Shown piece after piece: positions 17,465-25,221 of a DNA stretch of 64,000 nucleotides (position 1 is the stretch's first letter; every line of letters starts with the position of its first letter). The stretch is taken from positions 124,001 through 188,000 of the forward strand of contig JBPOEZ010000004.1 of assembly GCA_051252005.1 (NCBI GenBank). Direction: 5' to 3'. This DNA comes from JACOMS01 sp051252005 (GTDB taxonomy: Bacteria; Pseudomonadota; Alphaproteobacteria; Caulobacterales; Maricaulaceae). The notes below the pieces were generated by a model. That model was not told the origin of the DNA, made no database searches, and worked only from the letters and a program-made list of their open reading frames with translations. A program made the translations under genes and the position numbers.

Positions 17465-17677
17465 TCGATTGTAAGTGTATGTGTCTGAAATCAAGCCTAT
17501 GTTCCAGTCCTAAATCTCTGCCAATTCATATGATGACGGACAAGCCCGTTTAGAAGTCTATAGAAATGATTGCTGCGGGTATTTCCCCGTGCCGTTAACC
17601 CTCAAGGGTGATGTTTGGTCTTCCAACTTGCTATAGTTTACTTAAGGTAATCACTTATTTTATGAGGACTTTACGAT

Positions 17678-18631
17678 ATGGTGCGCATCATATTAGGGAA
17701 AATTTTCGCGGTGTTGATTGTTGCGATAGGCTTAAACATACCTGCTTACGCTCAAGTTCCAGTGATTGAAGACATCAGTAAAAATAGTTTTAACGTCATT
17801 CGGCATCTCAGTAGGGTTAATGAGCCAGCCTTGAGCCTTAAGAGCGCCGAAAAAATAAAACGTGCAGTTATGGCAAATGACGTCTTGGATGACGGCGAAA
17901 AACAAATGCTCCACTATCTCATCAATGAGCAAAGCTTCATCATAAAAGTACCCACCTCGACTGTAGACGCCGCATACTCTAAGCCTGTTTCATCCGAAGC
18001 CAAGGCGCTTTTCAAATCACTCGCGAATCCGCAGCCTGCAGATTCAAAACTCGCTCACCCTGTGCCTCAGATTAGCCAAAGTGAGTTGAGATTGGCTACA
18101 CTCGAAAAAGCGGCAGAGAGCGGCAACGCTCAAGACCAATTTAATCTTGCAGAGTTTTATACTGACTCCAAGAATGTCGAATTAAAGTATCGTTCTAATG
18201 ATAAGGCAATTTATTGGCTTAAAAAAGCCTCTGCTCAGGGGCATGCAGAAGCGCAATACGAGCTGGCTGGTGAGTATGGCTATGGCCGCCATGTTGACGG
18301 CACTGGCCTTGACCGATCCTATACTAAATCCTTTGATCTCTATAAAAAGGCTGCAGCTCAAGGACATGCTAACGCTATGGTGCAGATAGGCCAAGCTTAC
18401 GATCATGGTAAGGGTAGCGTCGCCAAATCGCCAAAGCAGGCGGTCATTTGGTATAATAAGGCAGCTAAGCTTGGGGATCACTGGGGTATGTACTATCTCG
18501 CGGTTCAATATTTAGAGGGCAATGGCGTCCGAAAGTCTGAAGAAAAGGCCATTCATTGGCTAAAGAAATCATCGGCGCTTGGAAATGAGAATGCCGAAGA
18601 TGAGCTTTGGGAAAGATGGGGAATTGATTGA
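17678..18631 (+). CDS. Exported Sel1-repeat protein
   Basis: 317 residues with a signal peptide (1-25, ending AYAQ), a linker, and from about residue 140 four Sel1-like (TPR-related) repeats, each with the pattern AAxxGxxxAQxxLAxxY...A and a following WLKKA or WYNKA helix. Such proteins act as protein-interaction scaffolds in the periplasm; no partner is evident here. A possible Shine-Dalgarno (GAGGA) lies upstream. It lies between IS6 relics, so it may have arrived with them as cargo. Confidence 0.8.
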   Translation: MVRIILGKIFAVLIVAIGLNIPAYAQVPVIEDISKNSFNVIRHLSRVNEPALSLKSAEKIKRAVMANDVLDDGEKQMLHYLINEQSFIIKVPTSTVDAAYSKPVSSEAKALFKSLANPQPADSKLAHPVPQISQSELRLATLEKAAESGNAQDQFNLAEFYTDSKNVELKYRSNDKAIYWLKKASAQGHAEAQYELAGEYGYGRHVDGTGLDRSYTKSFDLYKKAAAQGHANAMVQIGQAYDHGKGSVAKSPKQAVIWYNKAAKLGDHWGMYYLAVQYLEGNGVRKSEEKAIHWLKKSSALGNENAEDELWERWGID

Positions 18632-18699
18632 AACGCGCAAACCCAAAAGTGTAATCGTATCCGGAGGTTCGTATTCTAAAATACATGAGTACGCTATAG

Positions 18700-18985
18700 G
18701 GCTTTGTGACGTTAACTGAACTCGCTGCTATTTCCCTCTAATCGCCTTTTTAAGTGTTAGTCGATGCGGTAACCAAATCTCATTCTGCATTGGCTTTAGA
18801 TCTGAATTTTCGGAGTGTGTTTCTGGAGATTAGGTGGCGTCGGTGCTTGAAGAGATTGTAAATTTGGCCATGCACAGAAAGTAGTTTTTGAGCGTTTCTG
18901 ATCGATCTAAACCTCTGTGATTTTCGCTCTCTTCGCCGGATAGGAACGAGTGAACATTTAAAAATGTTATTCCTATCCTTGTGTA
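18700..18985 (-). pseudogene. IS6-family transposase relic B (3' part of tnp with left end)
   Basis: Homologous to 27730-28010 of the intact element. It begins with the left terminal repeat (GGCTTTGTGACGTTAACTGA) and encodes the last roughly 58 residues of the transposase without a frame break (PIRRRERKSQ..., NLFKHRRHLISRNTLRKF) to a TGA stop. The 5' part is missing. It has the same orientation as relic A, and its preserved end faces the Sel1 and TrpRS genes. Apart from it I see nothing in the 393 bp between Sel1 and the TetR gene. Confidence 0.85.
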
Positions 18986-19024
18986 GTTTAAAAATTCCGC
19001 TAAGTGGTTATAGTGTCCGATTAT

Positions 19025-19654
19025 ATGACCCAAAATACTACCATTTCAAAACGCCGATTCACGCCTGAAGTCCGGCGAGACATGATTCTGGATTCGACGG
19101 CGAAACTTGTGGAAAAAGAGGGCGTTTCGACGCTGACAATGGAGCAATCCGCCAAAGGAGCGGGGATAAGCAAATCGCTAATCTATAAGTACTTCGATAA
19201 TATCCAAGATATTTTAAAAGACCTTCTGAAACGAGAGCTATCTGGGTTGCGCCGCGCGCAAATCAAAGCTGCGGAAGAAGCGGAAACATTCGAGTCGCTT
19301 GTGCGCGGTATTACGAGAACATACCTATCCTACATTTCAAAAAAAGGGTTGTTGATTGAGAAACTCCAAGCGGATCCCAGCCTGTCAAACTCGACTGACC
19401 CAACGGGTTATCAACGTAACGCCGCTGTCGATTATCTTGCTATCATTGTGAATCAGAACTTTGGAATACCAATGGAAACCGCGCGAGCGGTGACAGATAT
19501 TTCTTTCGGGGTTCCCTCATCGGCCGGCTCATATTTGCTGCGCCACGATATAGACATGCAAGAACTGGAAGATATCACCGTGTCCATGATTATCGGCACG
19601 ATTAATGGCGTGCGGGATGACTATATGGTCAGAAAACAAAAGCTCAAACGATAA
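19025..19654 (+). CDS. TetR/AcrR family transcriptional regulator
   Basis: The N-terminal helix-turn-helix is clear (MILDSTAKLVEKEG, LTMEQSAKGAGISKSLIYKYF), with a helical ligand domain after it. The frame can start at GTG 19004, GTG 19013 or ATG 19025; I prefer the ATG because the protein then begins like its relatives, though no strong Shine-Dalgarno is visible. It is at the edge of the second TonB-receptor cluster and is its only regulator. Two palindromes of the type TTGGACT-n3-AGTCCAA between the receptor and VOC genes are its likely targets. Confidence 0.85.
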   Translation: MTQNTTISKRRFTPEVRRDMILDSTAKLVEKEGVSTLTMEQSAKGAGISKSLIYKYFDNIQDILKDLLKRELSGLRRAQIKAAEEAETFESLVRGITRTYLSYISKKGLLIEKLQADPSLSNSTDPTGYQRNAAVDYLAIIVNQNFGIPMETARAVTDISFGVPSSAGSYLLRHDIDMQELEDITVSMIIGTINGVRDDYMVRKQKLKR

Positions 19655-19696
19655 TCTCGGCCGTGAGGCCGGGTGGGTTCAGTCCGCGGTCGATGA

Positions 19697-20734
19697 TTAT
19701 TGCGGGAATTTATTCTTCTCGATCAAAGTTTTGATGGTTTTTGAAACCTGTTCTGACTGCTCAATATGGGGTCGATGACTGACGTCGTCCATGATGAGGG
19801 TCTCTACATTATCTGATATTGCTTTTGTTCTATCGACAAAAGACGGAACAAAAACAGGATCATTCCGGCCCAAAATCAAAAGGGCAGGGACCGAAATTCT
19901 AACGTCCTTTGAAGGCCAGTAGGTCTCATTTGTAATCTCTGATGGCGCCGGTATGTTGGCGCGATACCAATTTATCAGGGCATTAATTCGCTTTGGGTTA
20001 TTCGTCGCCTGCCGAAATATCTGGCCTTCATCCTGATTAAGAAAACCCGCTGAAACAAGTGGTTCAAACGTCCCGGTCCAGACCTGTTTATGATGGCCCA
20101 TTCCAGCAATCAAAACTGGGTTAGCTTTCTTGAAGGTTTCCATATAGGAGAATTGCTCTTTAACAGACGGACTCCCCTCAAGGGTCTGCAAGAGAACGTT
20201 GAAAGGCGGCGCGGCAATTCCTGTTACCGTTTTTATTCGTGTGGGGTGCTTTTGGGCAATCCCGAACGCGAACGCTGCGCCCCAATCATGTCCAACGACG
20301 TGGAAATCCTCTACCCCGAGTTCGTTCATCAAAGATATCACGTGCTCGGACATTTGGTCTAACTTGTAAGCATCAATCGACGTGGGGGCGTCGGACAGAT
20401 TAGCGCCAAGACCATCAATGGCAATCACATGGTAGTCGTTGCGTAAGTATTCCATTTGTTTGGAAAAAGAAAACCAGTATGAAGGAAAGCCGTGGAGAAA
20501 GAGAATGGTGTCTCCCGCGCCCGCCTCGACATAGTGCAGCGTTTGTTCTTCAAACTCGTAAAAATTTGATGTATAAGCCGTGTCACTAGATAGAGAATTC
20601 AGATAGGTAAGCGCTGGGTCGACGGTCGTCTGATCAGCTTTCAAAGGCGTGGTCGCCCAGACATATAAAGCGACTACGGAAAAGAGAATGCTTACGAGCG
20701 CAAAAGTCGTAAATTTAGTGAATCGTCTACGCAT
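19697..20734 (-). CDS. Membrane-anchored alpha/beta hydrolase, epoxide hydrolase-like
   Basis: 345 residues. An N-terminal hydrophobic segment (8-28) after RRRFTK is an uncleaved anchor or signal, placing the enzyme in the periplasm. The alpha/beta fold has the oxyanion motif HGFP (81-84), a nucleophile Asp150 in GHDWGA rather than Ser, an acid Asp292 in GRNDPVF and the His320 region (SHRPHIEQ). An Asp nucleophile with HGFP points to epoxide hydrolase or haloalkane dehalogenase chemistry; Tyr residues in the cap (such as WYRANIP) favour epoxide hydrolase. It lies 75 bp downstream of the TonB receptor, separated from it by a terminator. Substrate unknown. Confidence 0.85.
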   Translation of the reverse strand: MRRRFTKFTTFALVSILFSVVALYVWATTPLKADQTTVDPALTYLNSLSSDTAYTSNFYEFEEQTLHYVEAGAGDTILFLHGFPSYWFSFSKQMEYLRNDYHVIAIDGLGANLSDAPTSIDAYKLDQMSEHVISLMNELGVEDFHVVGHDWGAAFAFGIAQKHPTRIKTVTGIAAPPFNVLLQTLEGSPSVKEQFSYMETFKKANPVLIAGMGHHKQVWTGTFEPLVSAGFLNQDEGQIFRQATNNPKRINALINWYRANIPAPSEITNETYWPSKDVRISVPALLILGRNDPVFVPSFVDRTKAISDNVETLIMDDVSHRPHIEQSEQVSKTIKTLIEKNKFPQ

Positions 20735-20754
20735 TTAACAATGTCCTTTTGATA

Positions 20755-20783
20755 TGAGAAAGCCCGGCCATAAAGACCGGGCT
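20755..20783 (-). terminator. Rho-independent terminator after the TonB receptor
   Basis: On the minus strand AGCCCGG and CCGGGCT form a 7-bp GC-rich stem (20761-20783) with a 9-base loop, followed by TTCTCAT. It lies between the receptor stop and the hydrolase start. It would reduce rather than abolish read-through, since the tail is short in T. Confidence 0.65.
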
Positions 20784-20809
20784 GTGTATGTAGTCGCGGC
20801 AAGGTCTGC

Positions 20810-23194
20810 CTAGAACTTCACAGTGGCCTCAACGCCATATGTGCGCGGCTCTAGAATAACGATCTCGCGGAATCGGCCGGCCGTTTCGCCCGCTGGCAAG
20901 ACGCGCGTAATGTCGTCATTGTCCGAAATATTCTTCACATATCCGCGCAGTTCCCAATTTCCACTTTCAGGCGTCAAAAGGAGTTTAAGGTCTGTCTGTG
21001 AATAGCCATCAAATTCGTCGACTGGCTTGTTAAAGACAGTCGAGGCAAAACCGCCTTGTGCGTAGTGATCGATACGCGGGGTCAGAACAAAGTCACCCAG
21101 CGGGATTTCAATTTGAGCACCAAAGGCAAATTTGGAGCCGGGTGAGCTTGGAAGCCGGTTCCCGTCCAAATCTTTGAGAACACCAACTGGTGTAGCTAAG
21201 GCAACCACAGTGCCTGGCGCGGTTCCCAGTGGGTCTGACGGGTCAGCGGATGTGAAATCATTAATTTCTGTATCTAGCAAAGAGATGCTAGCATCGAATT
21301 GGACAAAATCATTTGGCCGGAAAACAAATTCACCTTCTGCGCCCATGATTGTTGCATCGGTGTTGACTGTTATGGCAGCCGTTGCGGTTGTCCGGCCAAT
21401 TTGCAGGTCTTGATAGTCATAGTAAAATGCCGAGAGGTTAGAGGTTAGCTTGCCGTCGAACAGTGAACTCTTGATCCCTGCCTCTGTGGCATTGACATAT
21501 TCAGGGTCAAAGCCTTTGGTCTCAACACCGGCCTCGCCCGGATTAATGCCGCCAGCTTTATAGCCTCTCGAGACGCTCACAAAGCCCAATAGGTCGTCAC
21601 TAAAGTAATGGTCAATGACAGCGCGGCCTGTCACAGCGCCTTTGGAAAATTCGCCGAATGTGAAGTCAGGTACGCTGCCACCCGGTCCCGGGGCTAACAA
21701 GAAGATTTGGCGCGTTAGAATGGTTTTGTCGTCATGTGAATAGCGCAGGCCGCCCGTGAGGCGCGTGCGATCTGACAGATCGTAGTAAACTTCCCCGAAC
21801 AAGCCGTAGCTCTCCGTCTTGATGGGGTCGGACTGGGTTACGAGGCTATCAAAGTCCTCGCCGAGACCCGGCGTGAGCTGTTGTGCCGCCGCGATTGTAA
21901 CACTTGTGAAGTCAGCAGATGCGCTGGCTTTTTGGTTGTAATAATTTGTGCCAAAAATGAAATTGAACGAGCCGGAATATCCAGAGGCCAGTCGAAATTC
22001 CTGGAAGAATTCACGCGAGTCGCTGAGGTCTCGGCGTCCATTTGAAATGTTTTCTGTCGTTACGGATGATCCGTTGCCGAATAGATCAAATGTGATGGGA
22101 CGGCTGATACCGATTGAGGGGGCAAGGCGGTCGAAATCTTTGAACCTATTGCGCGAAAGTTCTTGATAGCTAGAGAGTGATGTAAAAGCCAAATCCCCGA
22201 AATCATGGTTGATCTCAAGCAGGGCATTAAACTCTTCGGTATTATAAGTGGGATCTAAATCCTCATTTAGCGTGCGGGCATCCGCCGGATTTACGCTGCC
22301 GGAGAAATAATTCACGCCGGGCGCGAAGAGGCCGGTGGCTGCCCCTAATGTGTTAAAGATGGTGCTGCGAGAATCAGGCACGCCGAAACCATTTTCCAGA
22401 GGTGAGCACCCGAGCGCAGGGTCTGCTACGCACAGAACTTTTGGACGAAGGAGGCGTTTGTCATCTTCTTCGAAATAGGACACGACGAGATCCGCGCGCG
22501 TGTTTCCAACTTCGAACTTTGTGCTACTACGAAGACCGAACATGTTGCGATCATCGACATTATTGCCTGTGAATTGGTTAAATGCGTAGCCGTCTCTGTC
22601 GAGATAGAAACCCGCGAGGCGCGTTGCGAACCCGTCCGCAATGGGGATATTGATGGCAGCCTCTAATTTCTTAGCGTAGTAGTTTCCATATCCCGCTGTG
22701 ACATAGCCCTCAAACTCATCGGTGGCTTTTGCGGTAATGATATTAATGACGCCCGCCGTAGTGTTCCGTCCGTACAATGTACCTTGTGGCCCGCGCAGGA
22801 CTTCGATGCGCTCGAGATCAAAATACTCGGCTTCGGTTGCGGCTGATCCGAGATACACACCGTTCACATGGTAGCCGAGACCTGATTCAGCTGTAGAAGA
22901 AATGGCGAGATTGCCAATACCGCGTAGCGAGGAGCCAAGTATGTCTGTCGTCAGATTTGGTACAGAGAAGCTAAGGTCAACGCCGTCATCAATCACCTTG
23001 TTGTCAATGTTATCTGCCGTGAAAGCCGAAATGGCGAGAGGGACATCTTGCAGGCTTTGCTCGCGCTTTTGGGCGGTAACGATAATTTCGTCTACCGCTG
23101 TTTGTGCAAAGGCGGGCGAAATACCGACGGTGAGAGCCAAAGCAGCAACGGACGTTAGCCGGAACGACGATTTTGAAAGTGATTGAAATAACAT
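20810..23194 (-). CDS. TonB-dependent outer-membrane receptor
   Basis: 794 residues. The signal peptide ends near PAFAQ (about 31), then comes the TonB-box region VDEIIVTAQKREQSLQDVP and a plug with FDLERIEVLRGPQGTLYGRNTTAGVINIIT. The barrel ends in ATVKF with the usual terminal Phe. This is the class typical of hydrophobic-substrate utilisation clusters in Sphingomonadales and Caulobacterales. It is divergent from the VOC lipoprotein, and the 157-bp interval has two matching palindromes. It probably imports the compound processed by the hydrolase, VOC protein, SDR and PQQ dehydrogenase around it. Confidence 0.93.
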   Translation of the reverse strand: MLFQSLSKSSFRLTSVAALALTVGISPAFAQTAVDEIIVTAQKREQSLQDVPLAISAFTADNIDNKVIDDGVDLSFSVPNLTTDILGSSLRGIGNLAISSTAESGLGYHVNGVYLGSAATEAEYFDLERIEVLRGPQGTLYGRNTTAGVINIITAKATDEFEGYVTAGYGNYYAKKLEAAINIPIADGFATRLAGFYLDRDGYAFNQFTGNNVDDRNMFGLRSSTKFEVGNTRADLVVSYFEEDDKRLLRPKVLCVADPALGCSPLENGFGVPDSRSTIFNTLGAATGLFAPGVNYFSGSVNPADARTLNEDLDPTYNTEEFNALLEINHDFGDLAFTSLSSYQELSRNRFKDFDRLAPSIGISRPITFDLFGNGSSVTTENISNGRRDLSDSREFFQEFRLASGYSGSFNFIFGTNYYNQKASASADFTSVTIAAAQQLTPGLGEDFDSLVTQSDPIKTESYGLFGEVYYDLSDRTRLTGGLRYSHDDKTILTRQIFLLAPGPGGSVPDFTFGEFSKGAVTGRAVIDHYFSDDLLGFVSVSRGYKAGGINPGEAGVETKGFDPEYVNATEAGIKSSLFDGKLTSNLSAFYYDYQDLQIGRTTATAAITVNTDATIMGAEGEFVFRPNDFVQFDASISLLDTEINDFTSADPSDPLGTAPGTVVALATPVGVLKDLDGNRLPSSPGSKFAFGAQIEIPLGDFVLTPRIDHYAQGGFASTVFNKPVDEFDGYSQTDLKLLLTPESGNWELRGYVKNISDNDDITRVLPAGETAGRFREIVILEPRTYGVEATVKF

Positions 23195-23209
23195 GATATC
23201 CCCTTTTAG

Positions 23210-23226
23210 TTGGACTTTTAGTCCTA
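23210..23226. promoter_or_regulatory. Palindromic operator, proximal to the receptor
   Basis: TTGGACTTTTAGTCCTA: arms TTGGACT and AGTCCTA match at 6 of 7 positions. It lies 16 bp before the receptor start, where a bound repressor would block the transcript. It shares the TTGGACT-n3-AGTCCAA consensus with the site at 23272. Confidence 0.5.
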
Positions 23227-23271
23227 TTATTTGACCTTGCTATATCAACCGAAATAATAAAGATAGTATTA

Positions 23272-23288
23272 TTTGACATATAGTCCAA
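23272..23288. promoter_or_regulatory. Palindromic operator, distal site
   Basis: TTTGACATATAGTCCAA: the right arm AGTCCAA is the exact complement of the left arm of the site at 23210, and the arms match at 5 of 7. The two centres are 62 bp apart, about six helical turns, so a pair of dimers could cooperate. It lies 63 bp before the VOC gene. Confidence 0.45.
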
Positions 23289-23351
23289 TTAAATCTAATT
23301 TACGGATAAGATGAATGACGTAAAGCTTCATGCTGTTCCTTAGGACCCCAT

Positions 23352-24407
23352 ATGAGAATGTTTTTAACTTCAGTCTTTGCGACGTCGATATTGTCGGGCT
23401 GCGGCCTTATTGCGGGCTATGATGCAGGTGAACCGTTCGACGATAGCGTTATTCTGGGCGTTAATTACGTCGGATTATCCACGCCAAGTCTTGATGCCAC
23501 TGAGACCTATTATAAAACGGCGCTCGCGACACAGACCGTGGACGACCAAGCTTTAGATATCGACGGATCGATTGGCAGCTTAGCGCCGTTCTTGGATGAC
23601 AATAAGGTCGAGGCCCGCCTTATAAGGAGCAGCAATTCCCAAATTCGTCTCATGTCATTTCCGCAAACGGACGCATCTCGCGCGGCGAAGGCGGTACCAG
23701 TAAACGGCCCAGGCATCGCGCATGTCTGTTTTCAAGTTGCGAAATCAACAAGTGCCTATGCCCGTGTAATAGAAGCTGGAGCGACGCCGATTGGGGCTCC
23801 TGACCTCGTTCATCTGAACAAAAAAAAACCAGTATATTATGGTTATGTCAAAGACCCTCACGGCGTCATCACCGAGATTGAAGAGGTAGATGTCGCGGCC
23901 CTTGAATTACCGGAGCCGCCAAAAAATGCTTACCGGATGCGGCACGTCTCCCTCGCGACGCCCGATATTGATGCGATGATCACATTCTATTCAGCGCTTC
24001 TTGGTGAGCAATCCCCGCGTCGCGCTGGAACTCGTTTCCCAATAGGCAGTGAGAAAACAGATGGGGTGTCCGGACTGAAGGGCAGCAAAGTTGAAATGGC
24101 ATGGTACCAGATTAGCAACCTCGAATTAGAAATTTTCCAATATCATAGTCACCCCACCGGGCGTCCAACCAAGCCACGCCCCATCAACGCGACGGGCTAC
24201 AATATGATTATGCTGGATGTGTCTAATTTAGACGCGGCCCGTGAACGCATTGCCGCGTCGGGCGGTGAGATTGTTGCAGAGACAAACTCATTAGACGGCG
24301 GCACGGTTTTGTTCACCCGTGATCCCGACCATAACTTACTAGGTTTGCAGGTTCTACCAAACGGCTCAGTATTCTCTGCCAAAAATTTTCCTGACAATGG
24401 GCTTTAA
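23352..24407 (+). CDS. Lipoprotein with two VOC (glyoxalase/extradiol-type) domains
   Basis: 351 residues. The N-terminus is a lipoprotein signal with the lipobox LSGC (Cys17), so the protein should be anchored outside the cytoplasm. Two VOC modules follow, beginning GVNYVGLSTPSLDATETYYKT (split here by its loop) and MRHVSLATPDIDAMITFYSALLG, each with the usual metal-ligand arrangement (His in AHVCFQV, Glu in VITEIEEV; second module His in RHVSL, Glu in LELEIFQ). VOC enzymes open, isomerise or cleave rings and are normally cytosolic, so an exported one is unusual. It is first in an operon with the SDR (12 bp gap) and the PQQ dehydrogenase. Confidence 0.78.
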   Translation: MRMFLTSVFATSILSGCGLIAGYDAGEPFDDSVILGVNYVGLSTPSLDATETYYKTALATQTVDDQALDIDGSIGSLAPFLDDNKVEARLIRSSNSQIRLMSFPQTDASRAAKAVPVNGPGIAHVCFQVAKSTSAYARVIEAGATPIGAPDLVHLNKKKPVYYGYVKDPHGVITEIEEVDVAALELPEPPKNAYRMRHVSLATPDIDAMITFYSALLGEQSPRRAGTRFPIGSEKTDGVSGLKGSKVEMAWYQISNLELEIFQYHSHPTGRPTKPRPINATGYNMIMLDVSNLDAARERIAASGGEIVAETNSLDGGTVLFTRDPDHNLLGLQVLPNGSVFSAKNFPDNGL

Positions 24408-24419
24408 CGAAAGATAGTA

Positions 24420-25178
24420 ATGTTTGATCTGAAAAATAATGTAGTGCTTGTCACAGGCGGTAATGGTGGTTTGGGCCTGGCTTATGCGCGCGGGCTTGTG
24501 AAATCGGGCGCAAGCGTCGCGATTTGGGGACGGAACCCAGAAAAAAACAAAGCGGCAATCGACGAGTTAAAGGCCCTTGGCGGTAACGTCGAAAGCTATA
24601 TTTGCGATGTCACGAATGAAGAGCAAATCGCAGCTGCCTTTGACGCAACGCTGAAACGATTCGATAAAGTCGATAGCTGTTTCGCAAATGCAGGAGGCGG
24701 CGGATTTCGCGGCATGGCACATGAAGTGGGCCGGAAGAAATGGCTCGAAGCCGTTGACCTGAATCTCATGAGCGTCGTTCAAACTTGGACGCCCGTGACA
24801 AAACATTTGCTTGAACGCAAACAGGGCGGGCGGCTGATTGTAACTTCATCCCTCGCCGCAAAAGTGGGTATGCCAGGTGCCGCAGGCTATTCCGCGACCA
24901 AGGCGGCTGTTTTAGGCTTAGTGACCTCCATGGCGCTTGAACTGGGACAGGCGGGGATACGCGTGAACGCAATTCTCCCTGCCTTTATTGAGACTGAAAT
25001 GTCGCTGAACACGAGCCAAGCGTTTCAAGACGCGGCAAGGCGTCGCTCAGCGATTGGCCGTATCGGGACTTTAGAAGACATGGAAGGCATTGCTGTCTTC
25101 CTCGCGTCGCAACAGAGTGATTTTATTACGGGACAATCGATTATTATGGACGGCGGTCATTCAATTCACCCGATGTAA
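24420..25178 (+). CDS. Short-chain dehydrogenase/reductase
   Basis: 252 residues, a classical SDR: cofactor motif TGGNGGLG, NAG in CFANAGGGG, catalytic Ser in TSSLAAKVG, and YSATK with the Tyr and Lys. The C-terminal FITGQSIIMDGG is conserved. It oxidises or reduces a hydroxyl or keto group with NAD(P). It has no signal peptide, making it the only clearly cytoplasmic enzyme of this cluster. It begins 12 bp after the VOC gene. Confidence 0.92.
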   Translation: MFDLKNNVVLVTGGNGGLGLAYARGLVKSGASVAIWGRNPEKNKAAIDELKALGGNVESYICDVTNEEQIAAAFDATLKRFDKVDSCFANAGGGGFRGMAHEVGRKKWLEAVDLNLMSVVQTWTPVTKHLLERKQGGRLIVTSSLAAKVGMPGAAGYSATKAAVLGLVTSMALELGQAGIRVNAILPAFIETEMSLNTSQAFQDAARRRSAIGRIGTLEDMEGIAVFLASQQSDFITGQSIIMDGGHSIHPM

Positions 25179-25221
25179 TTTAAAGACTTTACGCTCGACC
25201 CCATAAAAACGAGGACTGACC

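Noticed and set aside
19660..19680. Hairpin CGGCC/GGCCG between the TetR and hydrolase genes as a bidirectional terminator
   Set aside because: The stem is short and there is no T tract on either side.
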